Positions 41,890 to 52,875 of a stretch of DNA of 64,000 nucleotides are shown one piece after another. Numbering within the stretch: position 1 is the first letter of the stretch; each line of letters opens with the position of its first letter. The position numbers were made by a program, and so were the translations under genes. The stretch covers positions 1 to 64,000 of the forward strand of contig JAJYOG010000005.1 of the NCBI GenBank assembly GCA_021785935.1, in the 5' to 3' direction. The DNA comes from Actinomycetes bacterium. Lineage in GTDB: Bacteria; Actinomycetota; Thermoleophilia; BMS3ABIN01. Below the pieces are notes generated by a model that was given only the letters and a program-made list of their open reading frames with translations, was not told the origin of the DNA and ran no database searches.

Positions 41890-42132
41890 TCAAGAAATCC
41901 CCTTAATTGCCAGCAGCTTGGCGACGGTAGCCGTCGGCTGGGCGCCCTTCGACATCCAGTCGCGGGCCTTGTCCTCATCAACCTCAATGAGGGATGGATC
42001 TTCCTGCGGACTGTAGCGACCGATGTTCTCGATCACTTTGCCATCCCTGGGGGAACGGGAATCGGCAACAACAATCCGGTAGATCGGTTTCTTTTTCCTG
42101 CCAACACGGCTGAGTCTTATCTTTACCGACAT
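41890..42132 (-). CDS. rpsP: 30S ribosomal protein S16
   Basis: An 80-residue protein, [20 protein letters not shown] followed by [22 protein letters not shown], full length. The ribosome-binding site gaaggaggtg lies directly upstream. First gene of the rpsP-khpA-rimM set here, separated from ffh by the 20-bp repeats. Confidence 0.95.
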   Translation of the reverse strand: MSVKIRLSRVGRKKKPIYRIVVADSRSPRDGKVIENIGRYSPQEDPSLIEVDEDKARDWMSKGAQPTATVAKLLAIKGIS

Positions 42133-42152
42133 TCAATCACCTCCTTCGCGTA

Positions 42153-42199
42153 TAAGTAATGTGTCCCTGAAATATTTAATAAGTAATGTGTCCCTGAAA
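42153..42199. repeat. Direct repeat pair between ffh and rpsP
   Basis: A 20-base sequence (taagtaatgtgtccctga plus aa) occurs at 42153-42172 and again at 42180-42199 without mismatch. A relative with 18 of 20 matches is at 3212-3231 near the IS cluster. Origin unknown; perhaps ends of a lost element. Confidence 0.85.
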
Positions 42200-43537
<1,338 letters not shown>

Positions 43538-43984
43538 GGCTATTTTTTCGTGACGGGCTTGAACGCGACCGGCTCTTTCGGCACGCTTATCGGCGCAACG
43601 CGTTGCCGCTCGTTACGATAAGGCGTGACGATGATCGAGGCGAAAAGCGGCAGGAGAATTCCGGCGCCGTGAAGACACCGGTGCGGGAGATGAGACACAC
43701 CGATCGGCACGTCCGAATTTAATTCGGAGGTTGTCCGGACATGGGTAATCCCAATTTAAAAACAATCTCACCGCTGCAATCCACTGTCCGCTTTTCGAAC
43801 TCTCCGTAGTCACTATCCTCGGCAGGGAGCTTTTTGAAGCCGCGGCCTTCGGGCTCGCGTTGTCCCGGATCGCTCCCGGCACCTCTCAGGCGCGTCAATG
43901 TGCCTGTCAACAAGTCTTAATATTAGGAATTAGCAGAGTGAGTGTCAAGCCTAATGCCGCATGAAATGGGCGGAATTGCGTGAT
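43538..43984. other. 447-bp intergenic region upstream of ffh
   Basis: No convincing gene. Short frames here are arginine/serine-rich shadows. Presumably carries the ffh promoter. No SRP RNA fold was recognised. Confidence 0.5.
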
Positions 43985-44419
43985 TTAGCTAAAAGCCGAA
44001 GACTGAAAAAGGAGGTAAATGATGAATACAACGGCAATAATGATAATTCCAACGGCAATGATGATGTCGAGCGTGACCGAGGTCTCGCAGCGCCCCTGGC
44101 GGATCGCTTTGTCTATATACCAGAATCTTTTAGTCGCCATCCCTATGATAAAGGCTCCGGATATCATCAGTACAATGCCGGCGATGCCGGAATAATGGAC
44201 GAAATTGAACTGTTTTTGCGAAACCTCGGCTGAAATCGCTTCGAGGAAGGTACCGGCTTTTTCGACGACGAAGCCGAAGGCCAGCAGGGCGATACCGGTT
44301 CTGATCCAGGCCAGAAACGTGCGTTCGTTCGCCAGTTGTGTGGTCAGGCGGCTGTACTTGGCCGATCCTGGCTGCCCCACCGGCGGCAAATCACAGCTTT
44401 CATCTGACTTTTTTACCAT
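43985..44419 (-). CDS. DUF202 (YidH-like) membrane protein
   Basis: A 144-residue protein, start MVKKSDES at 44419 behind agaggaaaag. It has the DUF202 pattern LANERTFLAWIRTGIALLAFGFVVEKAG, then two further spans (YSGIAGIVLMISGAFIIGMA and LDIIIAVGIIIIAVVFIIYLLF). Function of the family is unknown. It begins 13 bases after the ftsY stop, on the same strand. Confidence 0.82.
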   Translation of the reverse strand: MVKKSDESCDLPPVGQPGSAKYSRLTTQLANERTFLAWIRTGIALLAFGFVVEKAGTFLEAISAEVSQKQFNFVHYSGIAGIVLMISGAFIIGMATKRFWYIDKAIRQGRCETSVTLDIIIAVGIIIIAVVFIIYLLFQSSAFS

Positions 44420-44432
44420 GCTTTTCCTCTGT

Positions 44433-45434
44433 TTACGCTTCAAGCAGCGCCGTGGCAAAATCAGCCGGGTCAAAGGGACGAAGGTCTTCCATCTGCTCTC
44501 CTACCCCTACCAGCTTTATGGGTAACCCCAGTTCATGGGAAATGGCGACGGCGATGCCGCCCTTGGCGGTGCCGTCGAGCTTGGTCAGCACCGCGCCCGT
44601 CACCTCAACCGCGGCGCCGAAAAGCTTTGCCTGGATAAGGCCGTTCTGGCCTGTGGTGGCGTCGACGGTAAGCAGGGTTTCATGCGGGCCGCCGGGAATC
44701 TGCTTGGCGATCACGCGTCTTATCTTTTTCAGCTCCTCCATCAAGGGTACCTGCGTGTGCAGCCGCCCGGCGGTGTCGACCAGGACCACATCGGCGCTAC
44801 GCGAGCGGGCAGCCGAAATGGCGTCGAAAACCACCGCGCCGGGATCGCTGCCGTGCTTCTGGGCGATGACCGTGCAGTCCACGCGCCTCCCCCACTCCTG
44901 TAGCTGCTCGATGGCGGCGGCGCGGAAGGTATCGGCCGCGGCCAGGATGACACTCTTGCCCTCACGCCGCAGGTGCCAGGCAATTTTGCCGATGGTGGTA
45001 GTCTTGCCGGTGCCGTTTACGCCAACAACGAGGATGACGGATGGCTGATGGGATACGTCGATCTGGAAATCATTGCCGCCCACGAACATTTCCGAGATGG
45101 ACTGCTCGAGGTAGGAATAAAACTGGTCCTTGCCAAGGATCTTACCGTCATTGGCGGCCTGCTCCATGCGCTCGACGATGGCAACGGTGCTGTTGACTCC
45201 GCAATCGGCAAAGATCAGGGTCTCTTCGAGGCGCTCCCAGAGATCAGCGTCGATCTTGTCGAACATGACCGCCGACAGGTGCTGCTGCATTGTCTGGCGG
45301 CTCTTGGAAAGACTTTCCTTAAAGCGCCTGAACCAGCCGCTCTTTTTTTCTTCCTCCTCTTCAGCCGCGGATTCGGCCGCGGTTTCGCCGGGGACGTCGA
45401 CGCCCTTGAAAACTTCGTGCCAGGAACGGGTCAT
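44433..45434 (-). CDS. ftsY: SRP receptor FtsY
   Basis: A 333-residue GTPase docking SRP at the membrane. A short acidic N-terminus (AAESAAEEEEEKKSGWFRRFKES) leads into the NG domain with GVNGTGKTTTIGKIA, DTAGRLHTQ and TKLDGTAKGG, and ends GVGEQMEDLRPFDPADFATALL. It starts three bases after the smc stop, so smc and ftsY are cotranscribed. Confidence 0.96.
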   Translation of the reverse strand: MTRSWHEVFKGVDVPGETAAESAAEEEEEKKSGWFRRFKESLSKSRQTMQQHLSAVMFDKIDADLWERLEETLIFADCGVNSTVAIVERMEQAANDGKILGKDQFYSYLEQSISEMFVGGNDFQIDVSHQPSVILVVGVNGTGKTTTIGKIAWHLRREGKSVILAAADTFRAAAIEQLQEWGRRVDCTVIAQKHGSDPGAVVFDAISAARSRSADVVLVDTAGRLHTQVPLMEELKKIRRVIAKQIPGGPHETLLTVDATTGQNGLIQAKLFGAAVEVTGAVLTKLDGTAKGGIAVAISHELGLPIKLVGVGEQMEDLRPFDPADFATALLEA

Positions 45435-45437
45435 GAA

Positions 45438-48400
45438 CTAACCGGCGATGGCGGTGGCTTCGACGTCGCGCTCGATGGACGAGGAGCCGGCGACTGTTTC
45501 CGATTCTGTTGCGGGAACGGCAGTTTCGTGCGATTCGCCCGCTTCAACTGCGGAATCGGCAGTTTCTTGTGTATCCGCCGCGGGCATCCGCCTCGAAAGA
45601 ACTTTCGAGGTGCCGTCGGCGCTCATGCTGACGCCGTAGAGCACGTCGGCGACTTCCATCGTGCGCTTCTGATGCGTGATCACAATGAACTGCGTCCGGT
45701 TCTGGTAGCGCCTGAGCATGGTCAGCAGCCTGTCGATGTTGAGATCGTCCAGTGCGGCCTCGACCTCATCAAGGATGTAGAACGGCGCCGGCCGGGCCAG
45801 GAAGATCGCAAAAAGAAAGGCGATGGCAACCAGCGAGCGTTCGCCGCCCGAAAGAAGGGAAAGGCTGCGCAGCGCCTTGCGGGCCGGCTTCACCGAGATT
45901 TCAATGCCGCGGCGGTCGCCGATTGAGTTTGCCGCTTCTCCAGCTTCGGCCTCGGCTTCCTCGCCAGGCTCCCCGTCCTCGTCGACAGCGGCGGTTTCAG
46001 TCTCCACCAACGTCAGGCGGCCTTCGCCGCCCGGGAAAAGCGTTCCGACAACATCGGAAAAGTGCTGCCGCACTGCTGCGAATGTCGCCGCGAAACTGGT
46101 CTCGATGCGATCGGTCAACTCCTTGATCAGGCCGGTGAGCTCATCCAGGCTCTTCTCCAGATCGGCGCGCTGCTCGGTGAGGAAGGTCTGGCGTTCTAAC
46201 GCCTCCTCATATTCCTGCTGCGCCAGTGGATTCACCGGGCCGATAAGCTCACGACGGCGCTCAAGCCGTTCGATCTGCTCCTCAAAGATTTCAAGCTCAG
46301 AGACTGGAACCGGCTCCAGCTCGGTTAGACCGGCGTCAGGATAGTGCTCCTGGAGAGCAGTCAGCCTCGAAGCCTGCTCCTCAACCTGATCCCGGAGACG
46401 GGTGACGCTGACTTCACGCTCGGTAGAGGCGTCGCTGGCGCGGCTAAGCTCCTGCTGCAGCCCGGCCTCTGCGGTTGATAGCTCGCGCAGCCCGGTAGAA
46501 TGCAGGTTGCTCTGCTCTTCCCCTTCCTTGAGCTGCGCTTCCAGGCCAGCAGCCATCCGCTCAAAAATTGTCGCTAGCCTCTCGATGCTCGAAAGCAGCG
46601 CCGCACATGCCGGCTCGAGTTTGCGATAGGCGGCCAGCTGCCTCGTATTGCCGGACTGATCACGGCGAATTCGCTCCAGCGCCGGGCCGATGCGGTCGAT
46701 CGCCTGCACGGCCACCTGTTCGCGCTCGCGGTACCTCGCAACGGTTATCTGCAGCTCCGTAACCTTCTCGTAAAGATCGTGACGGCGCTTTGCCAGCGCT
46801 TCGTCATCTTCCTCAGGCGCAGATCCAGAAACGACTCCGGCATCGGCTAGCGCCTGCTCGGTCTCCTCCAGACGCTGTCGCGCTTCGCTAATTTCCTCAT
46901 CAATTTTTTGATCCTCGGCCACCAGGTGTTCGCGAGAAGCTTCCTTGATCTCGACTTCCTGGGCCAGCACCCGGCGCTTACGCTCGATGCCGGCAAGTGC
47001 GCCTTCAGCCTCGCGCATCTCGTCGAGAATACCACGGGCTTCCATCTCGGCGTCGGTGTGCCGCCGGTCGGCGTTGGCCAGCTCCATGACAATCCGCTCG
47101 AGCTGCGTCTCGAGTTCGGCGCGCCTGCCTTCAGCCTCTTCGCGCTCCGCTTCAAGGTTATGTCGCTCGTTGCGCTGCCTGAGAACCACCGATGAAGGCG
47201 GATCGGCCTTGTAGCTGAGAAGCCCACGGCCGGAATGATAGACAACGCCGTCACGGGTGACCAGAGTTCCAGAACCACCGGCGCTTCCGTCCACATTCAT
47301 GCCGGAACCGCCTTGAAAGCCCGCTATGTCGTCTACAACCCGTACACCTGCCAGGAGGCCCGCAATGCGGCTCTGCTGGCCTCCTGAAACCTTAACATGG
47401 TCAATGAGGTAATCCTCGCCCTCGTTGCGGACATGCGAATCTTTGTTTTCCCGGGGAAGCAGGAACTCGACGCTGCCAAGCTTGGCCGTACGGGCCTGGG
47501 AAAGAAGCTCCCCGGCCTGGCCGATGCCGTCCACCGCCAGGGCAAAGAGCATGCCGCCCAGAACCGCGGACACAGCCTGTTCGTAACCGCTTTCCACATC
47601 TATCAGCTCGACCAGTGCCTTGACGTCGTGATCGATGGCGATCTTCTTGGCGGCGGCCGGCAGCGCGGCACGGTCGCGGTCGCTGTCACCGATAAAAGTA
47701 AGCCGCGCCTTGGCTATCTGGAGATCCTCGCCTACGCGGCGAAGGTCCGATCTGATTTCCTGCCGCTTGGCTTCGAGCTCGGCGCGGTGCTTGATCAGAT
47801 CCTTGAGTTTTGACTCGGCGGCCTCGGAACGCTCACGCCAGGAACCGAGTTTTTCTTCATCCAAACCAGTCTGCTGGTCAAGCTCCGCAAGCTCGCGCCT
47901 GTGGGCAGCGGTTTGCTGGATCGCGCGCTCGATGGAAGCGGCAAGCCTCTGCTTGCGCTGACTAAGATATTCGGACTGATGGGTATAGCGTTCGCGCAGA
48001 GCGGCCAGCTCTCCAACCTTGCGCGTCTTTTCCTCACTGGCCTCGCGGCGGCGGTTCATCTCAGACTCGGCGGCCTCAAGCTCCCGCTTGCCGGAGGCAA
48101 GCCCGGCTTCAATTGCTGTGAGGCGGGTAGCGTCGCGCTCGTGCTCGGCAATGGTTCTCTCGAGTTCGGCTTCAGTCCGCTCGGCCTGGCCCTTGAGATT
48201 TTCAATTCTGGCCTCGGCGCGCCGCGCAACCTGTGCCAGCATATCCCGGCGCTCGGCCATGGCCGAGCGCCGGTTGCCCAGGGAATCCTTCTGGGACTTT
48301 AAACTGTAATAGCGGGCGGCCAGTTGCTTGTGCTCATGGAGAGACGCTGATAACAGCTCTTCAGAGAGGCGGCGCTCTTCGGCCGTCGCCGCCAGTTCCT

Positions 48401-49178
48401 GCTCCAGCTCACCGCGCCGGAAGCCGGCTTCACGGGAGGCCTTTTCCGCGGCCTCCAACTCGGCGGTTAAAACTTTCAGCCGCCCCTTGATCAGTTGCGT
48501 CTGCGCGGTGGCGATCTGCCTGTCGAGTTTGGATCCTCGTTCGGCCGCCGTTGCCTGCCTCTTCAGTGGACGCAGGTTGGTCTTGACCTCTTCCTCGACG
48601 TCCGCGAGCCGTTCCAGGTTGCGCCTGACCGCGGCCAGCTTGTGCTCCGCGCGGCGGCGGCGCTTCTTGAACTTGCCCAGCCCCGCGGCTTCCTCGATAT
48701 GGGAGCGCCTGTTAATCGGCTTGCTCTCGAGGATGGAATCCACCTTGCCCTGACTGACGATCGAATGGCCGTCTCTTCCGAGTCCGGCGTCGGAGAGCAA
48801 CTCGGTAACATCAATGAGCCTGCAGGCGGAGCGGTTGATGAAATATTGTCCTTCGCCGTCGCGATAGAGGCGGCGCGATACAGTCACTTCGGAAAACTCA
48901 ATCGGCAGCAACCCCCGGGAATTGTCGAGCGTGATCTCGACCTCGGACATCCCCGCTGGGGCCATCTTGTCGCTGCCGGAAAAGATTACGTCCTGCATGG
49001 TGGCGCCGCGTACAGCCGACGGGCTCTGCTCGCCCATAGCCCAGACGACCGCATCAGAGATGTTGCTCTTGCCGCTGCCGTTAGGACCGACCACCACGGT
49101 GATGCCAGGCTGGAATCCAAACTCCACCGGGCGCGCAAAGGACTTGAAGCCCCGGGCTTTTATCGACTTGAGAAACAT
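45438..49178 (-). CDS. smc: Chromosome segregation ATPase SMC
   Basis: A 1246-residue condensin subunit. N-terminal Walker A GPNGSGKSNISDAV (about 32-45), long coiled coil to about residue 500, a hinge around 510-650 (AVSAVLGGMLFALAVDGIGQAGEL and GGSGTLVTRDGVVYHSGRG), a second coiled coil, and the C-terminal head with signature LSGGERSLVAIAFLFAI and Walker B FYILDEVEAALDD. A ~60-residue Ala/Glu/Thr-rich tail (about 1190-1246) extends past the head, and an acidic insertion (VDEDGEPGEEAEAEAGEAAN) lies just before the signature. Otherwise standard length. Confidence 0.96.
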   Translation of the reverse strand: MFLKSIKARGFKSFARPVEFGFQPGITVVVGPNGSGKSNISDAVVWAMGEQSPSAVRGATMQDVIFSGSDKMAPAGMSEVEITLDNSRGLLPIEFSEVTVSRRLYRDGEGQYFINRSACRLIDVTELLSDAGLGRDGHSIVSQGKVDSILESKPINRRSHIEEAAGLGKFKKRRRRAEHKLAAVRRNLERLADVEEEVKTNLRPLKRQATAAERGSKLDRQIATAQTQLIKGRLKVLTAELEAAEKASREAGFRRGELEQELAATAEERRLSEELLSASLHEHKQLAARYYSLKSQKDSLGNRRSAMAERRDMLAQVARRAEARIENLKGQAERTEAELERTIAEHERDATRLTAIEAGLASGKRELEAAESEMNRRREASEEKTRKVGELAALRERYTHQSEYLSQRKQRLAASIERAIQQTAAHRRELAELDQQTGLDEEKLGSWRERSEAAESKLKDLIKHRAELEAKRQEIRSDLRRVGEDLQIAKARLTFIGDSDRDRAALPAAAKKIAIDHDVKALVELIDVESGYEQAVSAVLGGMLFALAVDGIGQAGELLSQARTAKLGSVEFLLPRENKDSHVRNEGEDYLIDHVKVSGGQQSRIAGLLAGVRVVDDIAGFQGGSGMNVDGSAGGSGTLVTRDGVVYHSGRGLLSYKADPPSSVVLRQRNERHNLEAEREEAEGRRAELETQLERIVMELANADRRHTDAEMEARGILDEMREAEGALAGIERKRRVLAQEVEIKEASREHLVAEDQKIDEEISEARQRLEETEQALADAGVVSGSAPEEDDEALAKRRHDLYEKVTELQITVARYREREQVAVQAIDRIGPALERIRRDQSGNTRQLAAYRKLEPACAALLSSIERLATIFERMAAGLEAQLKEGEEQSNLHSTGLRELSTAEAGLQQELSRASDASTEREVSVTRLRDQVEEQASRLTALQEHYPDAGLTELEPVPVSELEIFEEQIERLERRRELIGPVNPLAQQEYEEALERQTFLTEQRADLEKSLDELTGLIKELTDRIETSFAATFAAVRQHFSDVVGTLFPGGEGRLTLVETETAAVDEDGEPGEEAEAEAGEAANSIGDRRGIEISVKPARKALRSLSLLSGGERSLVAIAFLFAIFLARPAPFYILDEVEAALDDLNIDRLLTMLRRYQNRTQFIVITHQKRTMEVADVLYGVSMSADGTSKVLSRRMPAADTQETADSAVEAGESHETAVPATESETVAGSSSIERDVEATAIAG

Positions 49179-49223
49179 TTAACTCCTTTCCGGCTGCCTG
49201 TTACGCTTACCTTATCCCCATAC

Positions 49224-49255
49224 AAAAAGAGCCCGCAACCGGTGAGGCTGCGGGC
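49224..49255 (-). terminator. Intrinsic terminator after rnc
   Basis: Minus strand: arms gcccgca (49231-49237) and tgcgggc (49249-49255), extended by acc/ggt, followed by five T. It separates the plsX-acpP-rnc unit from smc-ftsY. Confidence 0.75.
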
Positions 49256-49262
49256 GGCGGGG

Positions 49263-49946
49263 TCAGGAAGAAGCTTCCTTGCGTTCCCGCAGTACATTCA
49301 ATGCCTCTTTCGCCGCCTCCTGCTGGGATACCTTCTTGGTCTTACCGCGCCCCCGTCCGAGGATCTCGCCATCGAGCGCCACCTCTGACGTGAACAGACG
49401 CGCGTGCGGCGGACCTTCGGCTTCCACCACTTCATAGGTAACCTCGTGGCCGGTCTTGGCCACTTCCTCCTGGAGGACAGTCTTGTAATCGACGTGTTCA
49501 CTGGCGGCGTAGACGATGTGCTCATCGAACGCATCAACGACAGCGTCAATGATTTTTCCCAGGCCCATCTGCAGATAGAGAGCGCCGATGAGAGCTTCGA
49601 CGACGGCCGCCAGGACATTGGCGTTTTCCGCCAGCTGGACGGCGTTGGCGGCTTCAGCTTCTTCCGCCGAACGCACCAGGCGCTCGGAGAGATTCAGCGC
49701 CAGTCCTACCTTGGCGCAGGTGTAGCGGCTGACGACGTAGGCGCGCACCTTGGCCAGCTCGCCTTCGTTGTAATGAGGATAGCGGGAATAGATCTCGGTG
49801 CTGATGCATATCCCCAATACACTGTCGCCTAAAAATTCGAGTCGTTCGTAGGAAAGTGTCCTCTCGGACACCCAGGAGGAGTGTGTGAACACCTGCCGGG
49901 CCAGTTCCGGCCGCAGCTGCTCAGCTAGTTGGGCAAGGGTTGCCAC
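49263..49946 (-). CDS. rnc: Ribonuclease III
   Basis: A 227-residue double-strand RNA endonuclease. Catalytic signature YERLEFLGDSVLGI (about 34-47); the second acidic set is in EALIGALYLQMG. The C-terminal dsRNA-binding domain (DYKTVLQEEVAKTGHEVTYEVVEAEGPPHARLFTSEVALDGEILGRGRGKTKKVSQQEAAKEAL) is complete. It follows acpP by 14 bases. Confidence 0.95.
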   Translation of the reverse strand: MATLAQLAEQLRPELARQVFTHSSWVSERTLSYERLEFLGDSVLGICISTEIYSRYPHYNEGELAKVRAYVVSRYTCAKVGLALNLSERLVRSAEEAEAANAVQLAENANVLAAVVEALIGALYLQMGLGKIIDAVVDAFDEHIVYAASEHVDYKTVLQEEVAKTGHEVTYEVVEAEGPPHARLFTSEVALDGEILGRGRGKTKKVSQQEAAKEALNVLRERKEASS

Positions 49947-49960
49947 CAGTAACGTTACCT

Positions 49961-50200
49961 CTAGGAGTGGGCTGTGACAAACTCCACTGCGTCTTTGACA
50001 GTTAGTATTTTTTGTGCTTCCTCGTCGGAAATCTTGACGCCGAACTTGTCTTCCATCTCCATGATCAACTCGACCAGATCGAGGGAATCCGCATCGAGAT
50101 TATCCTGAAAGGAAGCTTCCATGGTCACATCCTCTTCGTCAACTCCGAGCTGTTCAACCAGCATTGCCTTGATCTGGGCAAAAACTTCCTCTTGGGTCAT
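49961..50200 (-). CDS. acpP: Acyl carrier protein
   Basis: A 79-residue acidic four-helix protein carrying fatty acyl chains. The phosphopantetheine attachment serine is in [23 protein letters not shown]. Ribosome-binding site ggaggttgttgc upstream. Between plsX and rnc, a common lipid/ribosome gene order. Confidence 0.95.
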   Translation of the reverse strand: MTQEEVFAQIKAMLVEQLGVDEEDVTMEASFQDNLDADSLDLVELIMEMEDKFGVKISDEEAQKILTVKDAVEFVTAHS

Positions 50201-50301
50201 GCAACAACCTCCGTGGTTTCATTTAAGGCAGGGTAATTCATTCGAGTGAATCTACCACGATAGGCCGCAATTTTCAAAAGGGGCCTGAAGCCCGGCGGCG
50301 C

Positions 50302-51336
50302 CTAAACGGGCTGCAGCTCTTTTATCCGCTCCTCCAGCTTGCCGATCAGCTTTTGCTCCGCGGCCCGGGCCGCATACTTCAGGGCGCTGGCGATAGCCTT
50401 GCGGCTGGAGTTGCCGTGGCAGACAACCGCCAGCCCGCGCACCCCCAGGAGGTAGGCGCCTCCGAATTCCTCGGTGTCGATACTCTTCTTGAACTCCATG
50501 AGTTCCTTCTTGACCAGGAGCCCGCCAATTCTTGCCTTGAGGCTGCTGTTGGCCGCTTTTTTGACCTCTTCGACAATCAGGGACGAAGTGCTTTCCATCA
50601 GCTTGAGGCAGACATTGCCGGTGAAACCATCCGTGACGACAACATCGACCACGTTCCTGAGAATATCCCGGCCCTCGACATTGCCATAAAAGTTAAGATG
50701 GGGCGAATCGGCCATGAGGCCGTGCGTCTCCAGAACCAGGTCGTTGCCCTTGATGGATTCCTCACCGATTGATACCAGCCCCACGGATGGGTTGGTGACT
50801 TCGAGGACATCCTGCGCAAAAATGCTCGCCATGTGGGCAAATTCAAGCAGATGGATGGGCCGAACCTCGGAATTGGCGCCTACGTCGATAAACAGGGTGG
50901 GCTTGCCCGGAGTCGGCAGGACAGCGCAGAGGCCCGGCCGTTTCAATCCCTTGATCCGCTTGAGATTGAACATGGCAGCCGCCAGCATGGCACCGGTGTT
51001 TCCAGCCGAGACCACGCCATCGGCACGGCCTTCGGCGACCTCGCGGCAGGCGATGACCATGGAAGAATTGGTCTTGGCCCTGACGGCCTTCACCGCATCC
51101 TCATTAAAGCTGATGACCTCGGGCGCTTCGACGATATCGAGATATTTCGCCGATGAGGAACCGGCCTCGGCCAGACATCGTTCGATCTCGGCCCGGCGAC
51201 CGGTGAGGGTGACTTTAAGCGAAGGGCTGGCGACTGCAGCCGCACCCAGGACGATTTCGTCGGGCGCGTAGTCCCCGCCCATCGCATCAAGGGCGATAAC
51301 AGTCGTGGCGCCGGTTTTTGATTCATAAGGAGTCAT
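50302..51336 (-). CDS. plsX: Phosphate acyltransferase PlsX
   Basis: A 344-residue enzyme converting acyl-ACP to acyl-phosphate for phospholipid synthesis. Signatures: VIALDAMGGDYAPDEIVLGA near the start, GVVSAGNTGAMLAAAMF, and IGEESIKGNDLVLET. The C-terminus includes EFGGAYLLGVRGLAVVCHGNSS. Full length. It lies upstream of acpP on the same strand with a 101-base gap. Confidence 0.95.
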   Translation of the reverse strand: MTPYESKTGATTVIALDAMGGDYAPDEIVLGAAAVASPSLKVTLTGRRAEIERCLAEAGSSSAKYLDIVEAPEVISFNEDAVKAVRAKTNSSMVIACREVAEGRADGVVSAGNTGAMLAAAMFNLKRIKGLKRPGLCAVLPTPGKPTLFIDVGANSEVRPIHLLEFAHMASIFAQDVLEVTNPSVGLVSIGEESIKGNDLVLETHGLMADSPHLNFYGNVEGRDILRNVVDVVVTDGFTGNVCLKLMESTSSLIVEEVKKAANSSLKARIGGLLVKKELMEFKKSIDTEEFGGAYLLGVRGLAVVCHGNSSRKAIASALKYAARAAEQKLIGKLEERIKELQPV

Positions 51337-51449
51337 AATTGGATGCGCTCTCGCAATTGACGCCGCAGCTTACTCCGACGGATTGAATTATAATATGATG
51401 CAGCCCGGGAAGCCGCATCAACCGATTTGCCTCAAAGGAGACGAAAAGT

Positions 51450-51587
51450 TTGCCCAGAATAGCTTACCTTATCATAACCGTCGCCTGCTTTATCACTGCG
51501 ATTTCACTCTGGGTCTCCGGATACCATGGATATAGCGGGCTGATGGTGGCAATAGGCCTGGCGGCGTCGATCAACCTGAAGCGTTAG
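51450..51587 (+). CDS. 45-residue small membrane protein
   Basis: TTG start at 51450, nine bases after aaaggag (51434-51440); TAG at 51585-51587. Two short hydrophobic helices (IAYLIITVACFITAISLWVSG and GLMVAIGLAASINL) joined by YHGYS, ending in KR. Divergent from plsX. No family recognised, but the good ribosome-binding site and two-helix pattern support coding. Confidence 0.55.
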   Translation: MPRIAYLIITVACFITAISLWVSGYHGYSGLMVAIGLAASINLKR

Positions 51588-51636
51588 CGGAAAGTCCACC
51601 CGGTTCGACGGCTAAAACGTGAACGCAGCCAGCAGT

Positions 51637-52875
51637 TTAGGAAACATAGGAAACGTACGTCCCTAGTCGATGGGTCAGTTCCTCGCGCAGGTTATCAAGG
51701 GAAAAGTGTTTGCGGCCAATCTCAAAATTGCGATCCGCCATCTCTTTCATCAGCGCCGGATACTCCATGATCTTCGACGCCCTGTCGACCGCCCGGTCAT
51801 CCAGCGGCAGAAACTGGAAACCGTATTCCCTCAGCTCCTCGAGCACGGGATAATCGGCTACCAGCAAAGGCTTACGGTGAACCACTGACTCCAGCACCGG
51901 GTTACCAAAACCCTCGCGCGAGCTGGGAAAGGTCACCATGTCGCTGACAGCATAGGCATCGCGTACGTCGTAGCGTGAGCCGGCTCCAGGTTGGTTTCTG
52001 TGGCTGCCCAGCCAATTGGGAACATGCAAAACTTCAGCCTTGGAGCTGCGGCACATGCGTCCGAACTTGATGGCGTAGCCCTGCTCACAGGGCCCGGTGA
52101 CGACCAGCCTCGCCGGTTTGCCGCTGGCCGCCACGAAATCCTCAACAAACCTGAGCGACAGGCCGATCCCTTTGCGCTCGATCGCGCGCGTTGGCTGCAG
52201 GAACATGACTACATCCTTATCAATCCCCAGATCGGCCCGCAGAATAGCATTGAACTCGTCGAGCTTGCGCGGTTTCTCAAAATCGAAACAATTGTGGATA
52301 CAGGTGGCGCTCACACCCGTACGATGGTAAAGCTCCTCGCGGCTGCGGCGATTGATGGTCACATGCCGCATCACTTCCATCCTGGGAGGAAAGTAACGCT
52401 CCAGCAGTTCCGCGAACAGACTTTGGCCAAGCTTTGGATCCTGCCAGTACAGGTCGTGATGAACAGCGATACAGGTGATATTCTCGCGCTCGAGAAAACC
52501 GTGAAGAGCTATGGTAAAGGGAAGATTGAGCGGCAGGGAAAAAACATTCTCAGCGACGATCAGGTCGGGTGCAATCCCTTCGAGGATGGGCGTCAACCGC
52601 CTATCCAATGCCTCAGTCAGTATGCCCAGCTCGCGCTCGAGCACGTCCCGGTCCTGCCCCTGATCGAAGGCTTTATTCGAGAACGATTCTACCTGGGGAT
52701 CAAGAAAATTCAGTTCGCCGATTACGTGGTCGTACTCACCGGCATCCGGAATCTGACCTGCCACCCGGTGGATCTCGCATCCCCATTCCTGAAAAATGTC
52801 TATCCATTTTTCTGCTTCCGCGGACACGCCATCAAGCGCTCTAAGGCGAAATGAAACAAAGGCAACCTTGGTCAA
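51637..52875 (-). CDS. Glycosyltransferase family 4-like protein
   Basis: A 412-residue GT-B fold enzyme. The N-terminal half has VAENVFSLPLNLPFTIALHGFLERENITCIAVHHDLYW. The C-terminal half has DVVMFLQPTRAIERKGIGLSLRFVEDFV and FPSSREGFGNPVLESVVHRKPLLVADYPVLEEL, the EGFGNPVLE motif being the nucleotide-sugar/catalytic E-x7-E type. The first residues (MTKVAFVSFRLRALDGVSAEAEKW) look like the trehalose/mannosyl transferase entry. Acceptor and sugar are unknown; not in an evident operon. Confidence 0.82.
   Translation of the reverse strand: MTKVAFVSFRLRALDGVSAEAEKWIDIFQEWGCEIHRVAGQIPDAGEYDHVIGELNFLDPQVESFSNKAFDQGQDRDVLERELGILTEALDRRLTPILEGIAPDLIVAENVFSLPLNLPFTIALHGFLERENITCIAVHHDLYWQDPKLGQSLFAELLERYFPPRMEVMRHVTINRRSREELYHRTGVSATCIHNCFDFEKPRKLDEFNAILRADLGIDKDVVMFLQPTRAIERKGIGLSLRFVEDFVAASGKPARLVVTGPCEQGYAIKFGRMCRSSKAEVLHVPNWLGSHRNQPGAGSRYDVRDAYAVSDMVTFPSSREGFGNPVLESVVHRKPLLVADYPVLEELREYGFQFLPLDDRAVDRASKIMEYPALMKEMADRNFEIGRKHFSLDNLREELTHRLGTYVSYVS

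Noticed and set aside
44013-44190. Strong aaaaaggaggt followed by ATGATG on the plus strand
   Set aside because: It is the complement of the DUF202 coding end (IYLLFQ codons); the plus-strand frame is methionine-rich without family character.
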